Source: CAWUIO01 sp963922455 (lineage in GTDB: Bacteria; Bacteroidota; Bacteroidia; Cytophagales; Microscillaceae). Taken from it: a stretch of DNA of 64,000 nucleotides. The DNA is taken from assembly GCA_963922455.1 (NCBI GenBank), contig CAWUIO010000015.1, forward strand, positions 17,265 to 81,264, read 5' to 3'. This document shows, piece by piece, positions 36,572-47,000 of this stretch; the first letter of the stretch is position 1, and the number at the start of each line of letters is the position of its first letter. The position numbers were made by a program, and so were the translations under genes. The notes beneath the pieces were generated by a model, which saw only the letters and a program-made list of their open reading frames with translations, did not search any database and had not been told where the DNA came from.

Positions 36572-38227
36572 TTAAGGGGCTTTCTTTACCTGGGCCTCTA
36601 TGAGAAGCCACGTATGGGGGTCTAATACCATATCCACAGGTGAAACCGGGCAGTCAAGTACAAAGCGCTCTTTCTGTTTACTGAGCCGTATAGATTGTAA
36701 GGGATGCAACTGGGCTTGAGCATCCCGCACTGCCAACTCCAAAGGTAAAATATAAGGAGTCTTGACATCTTGTTTGATTAGGACTTGAAGCTGTTTAGAC
36801 GAGGCATCATAGCTCCAGCTAGCTTCCACCCTGGGGATTCCCGAGCGGTTGAGCCATTGGTCAAAAAACCAAGCTAAGTCTAGGCCAGAACTCTTTTCCA
36901 TCACGGCTTGGAAATCAGAAGAAAGCGCATTACTAAATTTAAAACGCTCATAATAAGTTCGGATCCCTTTCCAAAAAGCCTCTTCACCACACTCCTTGCG
37001 GAGCATATGTAAGACCCAGCCTCCCATTTCGTAGGATATGGGGTCTAACAACTGGTTTAAGTCCTGGATCTTGGGGTCTACTAGGGTACGTCCAGGCTTG
37101 TATTTGAAGGTTCTTTTGATGGCATTGATATCTTTTTTCAAGCGAGATACCATGCGCTCTCTACCGTACCTATGATCCATGTACGTATGCGTAAAGTACG
37201 TGGCAAAGCCCTCGCTCAGCCAGATATGGTACCAATCTAACTCCGAAGCGGAATCGCCAAACCATTGGTGTACAATTTCGTGGGCCAAAAGTCCTTCGCT
37301 AGAACGGTCCCCCCGAACGGAGTTTTCTGAGTAGAAAATATTACTAGCGTTTTCCATACCGCCATACCGGGTTTTAGACTGCACATTGGCTAATTTTAAA
37401 TAAGGAAAAGGGCCAAACTTTTCCACATAGTAGGGTAATATTTCCTTGGCTTGGCCATAGTCGTAAAATCCTGTTTCGCGGTTTTGGGGAAACACCCAAC
37501 TTTGTAAGGGCACCCCAGCTACCGCCCCTAAATCTTCTATCGCAAAGCGAGCGGCTCCAAACACCATAACCTTGGTAGGCAATGGCAAGGATTCGTACCA
37601 ATGACTAAGACGCATGCCGTTATCTAAGTTTTTCTCTTGCATAAGTTTACCATTGGCTACCACTTTATAATGGTCGGGGGCCTGAATTATAAATTCTACA
37701 CTGGCTTTTTCATAAGGGTGGTCAATACAAGGGAGCCAGTGGTGTGCCCGGTTGGGCCAATTATCTCCAAAGAAAGTCCGGTCACCAAATTTATTACGGG
37801 AGATGATGAGCCCATCTTTGGGAATACCATAGTAGCTTATCTCTAGGCTGTCTAATTGATTGGAGGAAATAGTTTTGGGAAAGCGGATGCTCAGTTTTTC
37901 TTCTAGGTGCTCAAAAGCAAGGGTCTCCTCATGCCATTGAACCGACTGAACGTTCATACCTTTCTGACCGTCCGAAGCTACAAAATCCAAGGTGAGGCTA
38001 CTCATAGGCTCCCGGCATAAAAAACGGATGAGGGCCTTCCCCTCCATGCGGTTTACTTGATCTTTTAAGTGGAGCTGAAAGCGATAGTGCTTTATATCTA
38101 CTTGGGTCTGCCGCGAGTACCTGTCTTGTGCCAGGCTATCTGTTTCGCAAGCTCCCAAGAGAAGAGGAATAAAAAGAAATAAATGGAACCTTTGGGTGAA
38201 AAAAAAGAAGTAGAATAGCTTTCTCAT
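36572..38227 (-). CDS. M1 family zinc metallopeptidase, lipoprotein
   Basis: 551 residues. The signal peptide carries the lipobox LLGAC (C27). Zinc site HEIVH (316-320) with E339 in WLSEGFATYF; exopeptidase motif GGMEN (289-293) intact, so an aminopeptidase activity is expected. The protein ends soon after the catalytic domain, lacking the large C-terminal domain of eukaryotic M1 enzymes. Its ATG overlaps the yidD stop by four bases (ATGA), so the two are translationally coupled. Confidence 0.93.
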   Translation of the reverse strand: MRKLFYFFFFTQRFHLFLFIPLLLGACETDSLAQDRYSRQTQVDIKHYRFQLHLKDQVNRMEGKALIRFLCREPMSSLTLDFVASDGQKGMNVQSVQWHEETLAFEHLEEKLSIRFPKTISSNQLDSLEISYYGIPKDGLIISRNKFGDRTFFGDNWPNRAHHWLPCIDHPYEKASVEFIIQAPDHYKVVANGKLMQEKNLDNGMRLSHWYESLPLPTKVMVFGAARFAIEDLGAVAGVPLQSWVFPQNRETGFYDYGQAKEILPYYVEKFGPFPYLKLANVQSKTRYGGMENASNIFYSENSVRGDRSSEGLLAHEIVHQWFGDSASELDWYHIWLSEGFATYFTHTYMDHRYGRERMVSRLKKDINAIKRTFKYKPGRTLVDPKIQDLNQLLDPISYEMGGWVLHMLRKECGEEAFWKGIRTYYERFKFSNALSSDFQAVMEKSSGLDLAWFFDQWLNRSGIPRVEASWSYDASSKQLQVLIKQDVKTPYILPLELAVRDAQAQLHPLQSIRLSKQKERFVLDCPVSPVDMVLDPHTWLLIEAQVKKAP

Positions 38228-38466
38228 GCGTTAGATTCTTTAGATTTGTTTGCCGGAGGAACCGGGTCAGGCCCATGACTTCCCCAAGGATGACATCGAC
38301 TAATTCGCTTCAAACCCAGCCAAGCCCCTCTAAATGTTCCATGGACTTTCATCGCTTCAATCATGTATTGTGAGCAGGTAGGTGTATACCTACAAGAAGC
38401 TGGTGTGTAAGGGGATATTGCCGCTTGATAAAAACGTATCAAAGCGATCAAGAGGGATCTTAGCAT
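38224..38466 (-). CDS. yidD: Membrane protein insertion efficiency factor YidD
   Basis: An 80-residue YidD: a short amphipathic N-terminus (RSLLIALIRFYQAAISP) followed by the signature with conserved cysteines, CRYTPTCSQYMIEA, and the later SRCHPWGSHG-DPVP motif. YidD aids YidC/Sec-dependent insertion of inner-membrane proteins. In many bacteria it lies by rnpA and yidC; here it is instead first in a pair with an M1 peptidase gene, an arrangement for which I know no functional reason. Confidence 0.93.
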   Translation of the reverse strand: MLRSLLIALIRFYQAAISPYTPASCRYTPTCSQYMIEAMKVHGTFRGAWLGLKRISRCHPWGSHGPDPVPPANKSKESNA

Positions 38467-38614
38467 AGGAAACTAATCATAATAGACAAATATACAATTT
38501 ATTGGCGGATTGCAGGAAGGATGCCGACTTGGTATCAAATTTTAAATTTTTGAAACCCACAAGCTATTTTACCGATTCGATACCATGGAGTACTGGTTAA
38601 AATATACGACAAAC

Positions 38615-39493
38615 ATGCAATTGAAATTAACGATCATCTTGGGGCTACTTTGGGGGATTTGCTCTATCACCCCAGCCCAAGTTTCAAAACCGGATACCTT
38701 GAAACTTTCCTTCAAACGGTATTTGATGAAAAAATATTATGATCACGGCCAAAAGAAGTACCGAGCCCAAGTACTCCTCAACAAAAAAGTCGTCTTTGAG
38801 CTCGATGCAAAACGAGCAGGCCACCTACAATTTGTCGCTATCCAAAATACCCACAGTTATGACATTACTGGCGATGGTGAGAGAAATTTCATTTTTCAAA
38901 AGTACCTGGGCGGCGAAGAGCAAGCGAACACCTGGTACATTCTCTCCCTCGGCCGGGAAAACTTTGAAATACTCGATACGATCTACTCCAAATACGGGAC
39001 TCCCTGGTTGGGAGATTTTGGCCAAGATGGCCGCTACGAAATTGTCATAAACGATTATGTATTTGCCAACTGGAACGCCAGTTTTGTCAAGTCTCCCTAC
39101 GAACGGGTAGTGCTAGAATATCGTGACAAAAATTACCACATGGCTCCCGAATGGATGCTCCAAAGTGATACAGTTCTACTCAACCCCAAAGTTGCCGAAG
39201 AGGTCAAACAAACCATGATGGATTTTTATGAAATGGCCAAAAACACCTACCCTTACGATGTCTCCGTGCTGGGTGGACCGCCTGAGCAAAGGTGGGGCTT
39301 TATCTCGCCCAAACTCTGGGGCACCTTGATGCGCTTGCTTTACACCGGTAAGGGGAGTCAAGCAGAAAACTTCTTAGCCCAGGCTTGGTATTCGGAAATT
39401 GAAGGCAAGGAGGCCTTTATGGAAGACTTTTTGAAACAAATCCAAAAGAGTCCGTATTGGGAGCAAGTACAGGAGATGAACAGTCGCCAATAA
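38615..39493 (+). CDS. Secreted protein with calcium-loop-like motif, unknown function
   Basis: The ATG at 38615 gives a good signal peptide, MQLKLTIILGLLWGICSITPAQ; the frame itself opens 10 codons earlier at 38585. The mature protein has about 270 residues. The segment YDITGDGERNFIFQKYLGG followed later by WLGDFGQDGRYEIVINDYVFANW looks like FG-GAP/VCBS-type loops (DxxGDGxxE, DFGQDGRYE), which bind calcium in integrin-like propellers, but only two are present. The C-terminal third is helical. No family identified. Single gene. Confidence 0.6.
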   Translation: MQLKLTIILGLLWGICSITPAQVSKPDTLKLSFKRYLMKKYYDHGQKKYRAQVLLNKKVVFELDAKRAGHLQFVAIQNTHSYDITGDGERNFIFQKYLGGEEQANTWYILSLGRENFEILDTIYSKYGTPWLGDFGQDGRYEIVINDYVFANWNASFVKSPYERVVLEYRDKNYHMAPEWMLQSDTVLLNPKVAEEVKQTMMDFYEMAKNTYPYDVSVLGGPPEQRWGFISPKLWGTLMRLLYTGKGSQAENFLAQAWYSEIEGKEAFMEDFLKQIQKSPYWEQVQEMNSRQ

Positions 39494-39540
39494 GGTGTCC
39501 TTAGCAAAGCCGATGTACAGTTGCTGTGCCCTGTCAAAAA

Positions 39541-39670
39541 GGCTGAGGGATAGAGCGGCCTGTTTGAGCTCGTATTGGCCCGTGGGGAAAGGCAGCGAGT
39601 AGCGAAAGCCCGACCCCGGCGGCACATCCTATTCATTTGTATACATTTTTTCTGCGCCGGGGGCAGCCCC
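39541..39670 (-). repeat. Structured intergenic repeat, copy H (type 1)
   Basis: On the minus strand it starts GGGGCTG 53 nt after the stop of the outer-membrane gene at 39724, co-directional, and ends CAGCC. P2 arms CCCCGGCG / CGCCGGGG around an AT-rich loop; P4 GAGC / GCTC. No GA tract follows. Confidence 0.9.
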
Positions 39671-39723
39671 AGAAAATTTTTGCCCTCTCCTTGATCTATT
39701 GGCAAGAAAAGGGCAAAGGAAAT

Positions 39724-41136
39724 TTATGGATTTCCCCCAATAGGGAAGTTCAAGCTCACAAAAGGCATGACATAACTGGTTGCGGTGTAACGGTTGCGAT
39801 TGCCCTCTTCATCTAAGGCAAAAGTCCAGCGGTAGTCTATTCCCGCCAGCAGGTGGGGAAGGAGGCGGTAGGTGGCCCGGGCATTGAGTTGCGCGCGTTC
39901 ATCAAGCTTAAAAGCATCGGCAAAATTGCCAATTTCTCCTTTGAGGTAGGCGGCCTCAAGCGTCAATTTAGGAATAATCTCTAAAAGCCGGGCCCGAAGT
40001 TGGACAAAAGCTGGGGTTTCTGGGCTGATACGGTCGGGAACCCGAAGCCCCCCGGTGAGGCTGATTTTCTTTAAAATAGTCGCAGTTAAGACCCCCAAGG
40101 TACTGGATACACGCTCGGTATTGGCCAAAGACCATAACTTTTCATCTTTATTGATTTCGTAAACCAGGTCGAAAAACTGGGGCTGGTAGTGCTCGTTTTG
40201 CCAGAGCCGTTCCAGATTTATATCTAAGTCGAGTACATTGGCGATGAGCTTTAATTTGCCCACCACACCAATACTAAAACCACCCCCGCCGTGGTATCCG
40301 TCTGCCAAAGCTGGGCTTAAGAGAGAATCGGCACCCGCCACGGCTTCCCGGAGGCGATCGACCGAGTCGGCCAGGGCATCTACTTTGCCGATGTATCCAT
40401 ACTGAACGTAGGTGCTTAAGGTAAGCAATTTACTTTTTAAGACTTCCAGCCCAAGGTCGGCACTCCAGGCCCGCAGGCCACTACGTACAAACTCCGAATT
40501 GGTTTGGTCACCGGAGCCATTAAAAGCATTGGGGTCTCGGTCCCGCACGAAGCCCAGTCCCAACTCGAGGGTTTTGATAATAGGAATTTTTTTCTGGCTA
40601 AAGGGCCGCACATAAGGACGTACCGAAACCAGGTTTTTTCCTCCACTGATATCCGAATACGCCCCTTCAATGCCAAAAATCTTCAAAAAGCGGACATCAT
40701 ACTCAAAGCCTACCTTTCTTCGCTCATAACTGGCTACATTGCTGTAGTTTCTTACCAGCATCCCGTAACCCAGATAGTTTCGGTCTAATTGCCCCAGGCG
40801 GAAGTAGACTTTGTCTTTTTCCTTGATGCCAAAGCGGAAATAACGAATTAAGCGCAAAAATCCGGAATTATTGCGGTATTCTTCGCTCCGAAAAGAGCCA
40901 TCGTCTACGCTAAAAAACAAAGGAATGTCTATGCCAATCCCCATTTTCCAAAAACGGAACTCGGGATTAAATCGTAATCCCACAAAACTTTGGTCACCAA
41001 TCTGCAAGTAACCGATGGGCATATTAAAATAACTACCTGTAGTATCCAAAGGATCGGTAAACTGGGCCTGCAACCTTGGAGGAGATCCCCAAAATAAGCC
41101 TGATAAGAAGAGTAGACATAGTAGGACTCTTTTCAT
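39724..41136 (-). CDS. Outer membrane beta-barrel protein, unknown function
   Basis: 470 residues with a signal peptide (about 1-25, ends LQAQ). From residue 35 on it consists of alternating amphipathic strands with aromatic girdles (VGLRFNPEFRFWKMGIGIDIPLFF, NYLGYGMLVRNYSNV, LSTYVQYGYIG, LLAGIDYRWTFAL, ATSYVMPFVSLNFPIGGNP), so a barrel of about 20 strands is likely. No TonB box or plug domain, which excludes a SusC type. A porin or transporter for an unknown substrate is possible. Confidence 0.7.
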   Translation of the reverse strand: MKRVLLCLLFLSGLFWGSPPRLQAQFTDPLDTTGSYFNMPIGYLQIGDQSFVGLRFNPEFRFWKMGIGIDIPLFFSVDDGSFRSEEYRNNSGFLRLIRYFRFGIKEKDKVYFRLGQLDRNYLGYGMLVRNYSNVASYERRKVGFEYDVRFLKIFGIEGAYSDISGGKNLVSVRPYVRPFSQKKIPIIKTLELGLGFVRDRDPNAFNGSGDQTNSEFVRSGLRAWSADLGLEVLKSKLLTLSTYVQYGYIGKVDALADSVDRLREAVAGADSLLSPALADGYHGGGGFSIGVVGKLKLIANVLDLDINLERLWQNEHYQPQFFDLVYEINKDEKLWSLANTERVSSTLGVLTATILKKISLTGGLRVPDRISPETPAFVQLRARLLEIIPKLTLEAAYLKGEIGNFADAFKLDERAQLNARATYRLLPHLLAGIDYRWTFALDEEGNRNRYTATSYVMPFVSLNFPIGGNP

Positions 41137-41277
41137 AAAAATAAAGGTTTGATTTGTTAGACCGCAAAAAGCACCCCGGTCTCTAAAAAATTCCCGGCTT
41201 GAGCATTTGTCTCAAAGCTCTGTAAAAAATTAGGTATCCGGAAACTATAGACTGGTATTCGGGCTCAAGTGTTGCCT

Positions 41278-41865
41278 TTATTGCATGGCAGGTAAACGGA
41301 AAAATCGATCCGTTCCTAAAAAGCGGCAATATCGGGGCAAGAGGTCGGCCAAGGGGCAGGATTTTTCAATAAGTACCCAAGACTCCCGGAAACCTACATA
41401 AGAACGTCGGTGAAGGGAGAAAATTCGCAGCATTTCGTGTTCTAAGGTGAACAGGAAACGGGCATCATAGCGTTGTACTTTTCGTAGAAGTTGCTGGGGG
41501 CGGTCTTGGTATTTTTCGGTTTTTTCAGGAAAGTTTTCTTCTAGGTATTCCCAATCGATATCGGTAGTATAAATCGTAAAGCCCTTACTGTGCCGATCGA
41601 TGATGTATTGCTTGATAGAGGGGATACCAACCAGGCTTTGATGGACGAGGCCAATCTCCTCTTCCCGGATGTGAGAACGAATTTTTTTGCGTAGGTAGAC
41701 GTGGCCAAACTCCGGTTGCTCGTATACTTCAAATCCCTTGGGCAAGGAATCTACACAGTCAGAACTGAGGCTCAGGGTGGTGTAATAACGGAAATTACCC
41801 CGGTGGGTAGCTACTTTTTTGAAGTAAAAAGTCTGTAGGTAGCGGTTTTGATAGGTGAATGCCAT
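41278..41865 (-). CDS. Hypothetical protein
   Basis: 195 residues from the ATG at 41863-41865; the frame opens upstream at a TTG (41901), less likely. No signal peptide, membrane helix or known motif. It is rich in arginine and aromatic residues (FRYYTTLSLSSDCVD, YLEENFPEKTEKYQDRPQQ, RSYVGFRESWVLIEKS). It stands alone between an outer-membrane gene and an ABC exporter, divergent from the latter. Codon use is like its neighbours. Confidence 0.55.
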   Translation of the reverse strand: MAFTYQNRYLQTFYFKKVATHRGNFRYYTTLSLSSDCVDSLPKGFEVYEQPEFGHVYLRKKIRSHIREEEIGLVHQSLVGIPSIKQYIIDRHSKGFTIYTTDIDWEYLEENFPEKTEKYQDRPQQLLRKVQRYDARFLFTLEHEMLRIFSLHRRSYVGFRESWVLIEKSCPLADLLPRYCRFLGTDRFFRLPAMQ

Positions 41866-42038
41866 ATTTTTGCGGGCGATCCAGGTTAAATGAAGGGGCA
41901 AGTGCCTTGTTTATTGAATATACACAGCATCTTCCTAATATCCAGGGGGAGGCAGAGCTATTCTGAAGATAACTTTCCCGATATATTTCGGTTTAAAATA
42001 AAACACTTGCTCATAGTCTATATAAATGTACGTGAAAC

Positions 42039-43871
42039 ATGGCACAAGGATATTCCCAAAGCGAGGAAGTAAAGGATGAAAAGCGTAAAGTGACCCGTCA
42101 GGGGCTGCAAAAAGTTCTCAAAGTGTATCGGTTTATTCTTCCCTACCGCAGCTATTTTGCTATCGGGATGATCTTTTTGGTGTTTTCTACTTTGACCGCT
42201 TTAGTGGTGCCTTTTTTGGCGGGCTCTTTTCTAGATGTGGCCCTGGGCAATGAGACCTGGTTTTTTTCTTCCATCCAGCAGGTGATGTTGGTTTTTGCGG
42301 CAATTCTCATCTTGCAATCGCTCTTTTCCTTTTTTAGGATCTATCTCTTCGCCTTGGTAAGCGAGCGGGCCATGGCCGACATCCGGGGTACCCTCTACAA
42401 ACGGATCATTACCTTGCCTTTGGGTTTTTTGGAGCAAAGACGAGTGGGGGAGCTAAACAGTAGGATAACGGCCGATGTGACCCAATTGCAAGATGCCCTT
42501 TCTTTTACCATTGCCGAGTTTTTTAGACAGATAGCCACCATCCTTATCGGAACAACGATCCTGTTCTTGCAGTCTACCCGGCTTACCCTTTTTATGATAG
42601 CCACTTTCCCAATATTGGTCATTATGGCCATTATTTTTGGACGGTTCATCCGCAAAGTGGCCAAACAGGCCCAAGATGAATTGGCTGCTTCCAATATCAT
42701 CGTGGAGGAGACCTTACAGTCCATCCAGGCGGTAAAGGCATTTACCAATGAATGGTTGGAAGTAAGGCGTTACCGAAATTCACTTAAAAAAGTGGTAGGC
42801 ATGTCTATCAAAGTAGCTGCCTACCGAGGGGCCTTTGCCTCCTTTGTGATTACGGTACTGATTGGCGGGGTGATGCTGGTCTTGGCCTATGGGGCCAGTC
42901 TGGTAGAAAGTGGTGATTTACAGCCCGGCACCTTGACTTCTTTTATTATCTACACCGCCTTTATTGGAGGCTCTATGGGGGGGATGAGTGAGTTATATGG
43001 CCAGTTACAAAAAGCCAGTGGGGCCTCCGAAAGGGTTCTGGAAATTATCGAGGAAGAAGCCGAAATAAGCGATGAGGCCATCCAAAACGAATCCAAATAT
43101 GAGCTTCCTCCCCTCAAAGGGAAAATTGTCTTGGATAAGGTGCACTTTTCTTATCCTTCCCGGGCCGACGTGGAAGTACTCAAAGGGATTTCTCTCGAGG
43201 TCGAGCAAGGGAAAAAAGTGGCCTTAGTGGGGTATAGTGGGGCAGGGAAGTCAACCATCACCCAGCTTTTAGGCCGGTATTACCCGCTCAACGACGGCGA
43301 AATCCGGATTGACGGACAAAAAATTCAGGATTATCCTTTGACCTACCTGCGAAATAATATCGGGGTGGTGCCCCAAGAAGTGATTTTATTTGGAGGGACG
43401 ATCCGGGAAAATATTGCTTATGGCCGCCCCGAAGCCGAAAAAGAAGAGATTATCCTAGCCGCTCGTCAAGCCAATGCTTGGGGTTTTATTGACAGTTTCC
43501 CCGATGGCCTGAATACTGTAGTCGGCGAACGGGGCATTAAACTCTCGGGGGGGCAGCGACAGCGCATTGCTATAGCCCGAGCCATTCTTAAAAACCCTTC
43601 TATTTTGATCCTGGATGAGGCTACCAGCTCTTTGGATGCCGATTCGGAAAAATTGGTTCAAGAGGCTCTCGAGACCTTGATGGAAAATCGTACCACCGTC
43701 GTCATTGCCCACCGCCTGGCGACCATCCGCAAGGTAGACACCATTTTTGTGATTCAAGACGGAAAGATTGCCGAATCAGGGACCCACGAGGAGCTCAAAG
43801 AATTACCCCAGGGCATATACCAAAATTTGGTGAAGTTACAGTTTGCCTCAGAAGTGCCCGAAGTTTCCTAG
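42039..43871 (+). CDS. ABC exporter, fused permease and ATPase (MsbA/LmrA-like)
   Basis: A 610-residue half-transporter that works as a homodimer. Six membrane helices (about 35-62, 80-105, 155-178, 180-203, 262-287 and 295-317) precede the nucleotide-binding domain: Walker A VGYSGAGKS (397-405), Q-loop region PQEVILF, signature LSGGQRQR (501-508), Walker B ILILDEA (521-527) and switch H557. The class exports lipids, peptides or drugs; MsbA-type lipid A flipping is possible, but the context does not show it. Start ATG at 42039. The stop codon TAG shares its last base with repeat copy I. Confidence 0.93.
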   Translation: MAQGYSQSEEVKDEKRKVTRQGLQKVLKVYRFILPYRSYFAIGMIFLVFSTLTALVVPFLAGSFLDVALGNETWFFSSIQQVMLVFAAILILQSLFSFFRIYLFALVSERAMADIRGTLYKRIITLPLGFLEQRRVGELNSRITADVTQLQDALSFTIAEFFRQIATILIGTTILFLQSTRLTLFMIATFPILVIMAIIFGRFIRKVAKQAQDELAASNIIVEETLQSIQAVKAFTNEWLEVRRYRNSLKKVVGMSIKVAAYRGAFASFVITVLIGGVMLVLAYGASLVESGDLQPGTLTSFIIYTAFIGGSMGGMSELYGQLQKASGASERVLEIIEEEAEISDEAIQNESKYELPPLKGKIVLDKVHFSYPSRADVEVLKGISLEVEQGKKVALVGYSGAGKSTITQLLGRYYPLNDGEIRIDGQKIQDYPLTYLRNNIGVVPQEVILFGGTIRENIAYGRPEAEKEEIILAARQANAWGFIDSFPDGLNTVVGERGIKLSGGQRQRIAIARAILKNPSILILDEATSSLDADSEKLVQEALETLMENRTTVVIAHRLATIRKVDTIFVIQDGKIAESGTHEELKELPQGIYQNLVKLQFASEVPEVS

Positions 43872-44001
43872 GGGCTGCCCCCGGCGATTTCACTTAGGGC
43901 CCCCAAGGGAGTTAAGTGGCGCCGGGGTCGGGCTTTCGCTACTCGCTGCCTTTCCCCGCCAGGCCTACACGAGCTCAAACATGCCGCTCTATCCCTCAGC
44001 C
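43871..44001 (+). repeat. Structured intergenic repeat, copy I (type 1)
   Basis: Starts with the G of the ABC exporter's TAG stop and ends CAGCC seven bases before the stop codon of the convergent kinase: the repeat fills the whole gap. P2 arms CCCCGGCG / CGCCGGGG, the loop extending the hairpin (CACTTA / TTAAGTG). P4 GAGC / GCTC. No GA tract. Confidence 0.92.
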
Positions 44002-44008
44002 TTGACAC

Positions 44009-47000
44009 TTAGCGGTAAAAATATTCCTTTAAATACCGTCGGTATTCCTCACAGAGACGATGAATATTTCGGATGGATTGCTCAAGCTCGGTAATGGGAC
44101 TAGGATCTTCTTGGAGCAAGCGTTTAGCTGCTTGTATTTCGTATTGTAGTTCGTGTAGGCCCAGCAAATCGATAGTCGCTTTAATACTGTGGTTCAGTTT
44201 GCGTAAGCTCTCATAGTCTCGGGCCGTGATAATCTCTTCAAAATTTTGGGCAAAATCGAGAAAGGCTTTCTCCGTCAACTCATTAAATCGACGGATGAAT
44301 GTTTTGTTCCCACCAGAAATCTCGATAATACGCTTAAAATTAATCTTATTTGGCTTACTGCTGTCTGTGCCAGGCGCATCTTTACCCTCAAATCCTTCTG
44401 GCTTTTGATTCATATCCAGGTACTTTCGGATAACCTGGTACAACTCATTGGGGGTAAAAGGCTTGGTAAGCAGTTCTACCATACCGGCTTGCCGGGAACG
44501 GGCTTCTACTTCAGGGCTGGTATCGGCGGTGAGCGCAATAATGGGCACTTTTGCGGCAAGTCCGGGTAGTGAAGTAATCTGTTCGGTAGCTTGATATCCA
44601 TCTAAGACCGGCATTTCCAAATCCATCAAGACCAGGTCATACGATTTTTTGGATACAAGAGCGACGGCTATTTCCCCATTTTCGGCATTATCTACGTGGG
44701 CATTCCATTTATTCAGAAATTGCCGCGTAACTAGCTGGTTAATTTCATTATCTTCTACCACAAGAATCTTGGCGCCCATGAGGTTGAACTGGGGAGAACG
44801 TTCCAAGTAAATATCGGGCTGCTCTATCTGGGCATTATGTCCAGGTAGGAAGCTAACTTTAAAGGAAAACCTGGACCCCTGATTGGGTATACTTTGTAAT
44901 TGTACCTGGCTACCCATTAATTCAAGCAGCTTTTTGGTAATGGCCAAACCTAAGCCCGTACCTCCAAATTTTCGGGTAGTTTCTTTGGTGGCTTGAGTAA
45001 ATCGCTCAAAAATAACTTCTTGCCTTTCCAGAGGGATCCCAATTCCCGTATCGGATACCGCAAATCGGATCTCTACCTCTTCTTCTCCTAGGTTTTGTAA
45101 GCGGGCACTTACTTTGACATAGCCATCACTGGTAAACTTAATAGCATTATCAATCAAGTTGGTCAAAATTTGGGACAGCCGCACCGGATCTCCTTGAATA
45201 ACCTGGGGAATATGGTCATCGTAGTCCAAAATGATGGGAAGTTTTTTTTCTCGGGCCCGATACTCCATACTTTCTTTAATGGACTGTAACAAGGAGCGAG
45301 GATCGAAGTCGATGGTCTCAAACTGGACCATACCCGACTCGATCTTATTATAATCTAAAATATCGTTGATCAGCGAGAGTAAATTCTCGGCCGAAAAACG
45401 CAAAGTTTTCAAACTCCTGACCTGATCAGGCTTGGGATCTTCCTCTAAAAGATAATGGCTCAAAGCAATGACAGCGTTCAGGGGCGTACGAATTTCGTGA
45501 CTCATCGTAGACAAAAACTGCGCTTGAGCCTGCGCTCTTCTTTCGGCTTGGTCTACGGCTTCGAGTAATTGCAATTCTTGAGTCTTCCAATGCGAAATGT
45601 CTTCCAGCACACCTAAATGACGATAGGGGGCTATTTGGAGTATTTTGATCCGGACCGGCAAAAAACTTAAGTCAGAACGCCTCAGTTGCGTATCAAAAAT
45701 TTGGGTTTGGTCTTTGGCATCCCGGCTTTTTAGATCTAATTCACGGTTCTCGAGCAATTCCCAAAACGTGACCGATAGGATAGCACTTTCTAAATAGCCG
45801 CTCAATTGAAGAAAGGCGGGGTTAACGTAGATGATCTGCCCATCTTCAGAAAGCATAAAAACCGGCAAAGGCAGGGGGTCCAGATAGCGAGGGCTCACTC
45901 CGGGATTATCTTCCCCGGATACATCACTGGGGAAAATTTCGGGTAACTCAATCAACATCAACCAATGCCAGTTTTTGGCTTCCCCCTTTCGCGGTATTTG
46001 TGAGAGGTACAACATATAGGAAGCTTGGTCTTGGCTGAAAAGATATGAAAAAGCCTGGTTTGCTTCTTCTCTTTGTATGGCTCCTCGTACTACACGGGCG
46101 GTTTCTTCGTCTAGCAGCTGAAATACCGACTGCCCCACCCCCCATTCATCTCCTAGGCCAAAACGGGTTAATAATTGCCCTCCAGCAAACTGAATCGTAG
46201 CATCGTGATCCAGCATCATGAAACCTACGCCAGGAAATTGACGGGCCCATTCGGGTACCAGGGCCATCTTTTGGGGTTCCCCCGGATCGAGCGGTGGTTC
46301 TAAGACGGTATCGAGCTCAATTTGTAAGGTAGAATTAGACTGGCGATTTAAGTCCTTACCCAAAGAACGGATGCCATGATAAAATATTTTTTGTAGTACT
46401 TGAGTGGGGATCGTATTGGTATTAATTTTTAGCTTATCCAATTCCAAGGCTTGGATAGAGTTCTGGTTTTCGTCCAGGGATTGTAAATAGGGCAGGAAAT
46501 TATTTTTCACAAGCTCCAGCCAGGTGCTCATAGATTCGGGCGACTCCGTTTGAATACGCTGTTCACGTAAAGAAAGCTCCGCTTTTTTGCTGGAAGAAAT
46601 ATCTCGAATAGAAAGTAAAGTAGCGATAATATTTTGTCGCTCATCAATTACCGGGCTATAATTCCATTCAAACCATTGCAATTCATCCTCCCTTACAGGA
46701 AGCTGTTTTTCTCGGGTGATATTTTTTCCTTTGAAGGCCTGATCTACATCAGAAACAAAAAAATAGAGATCTTCAGGGTAGATAAATTCTTTTAAATTTT
46801 GCCGAGGATAAATCTTGATAGAATTTTGCTTGATGATCTCCAACCAACGGGTAGCTAAGGCATTATGAAATAAGATCTCGTGATCCCTATCCAGAAGAAA
46901 AACCGCAGCTGGTTGGCTATCCAAGATTGCCTTTAACTTTTTGTGCTGCCCTTTGATTTGCTCTAGGGCTTCTTTTTGGGCACTAATGTCCCGGCCTACC

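Noticed and set aside
36572..38227. Recent duplication of the two M1 peptidase genes
   Set aside because: Apart from the zinc-site motifs they differ widely in length and sequence, so they are old paralogues.
39358..39705. ORFs across copies C, D, H, I, J, K and L (for example 12550-12828, 39358-39705, 43843-44094, 51732-52181, 52280-52618, 63592-63903)
   Set aside because: All are artefacts of the repeats, differ in frame and have no start signals. Annotation pipelines may list them as hypothetical proteins.
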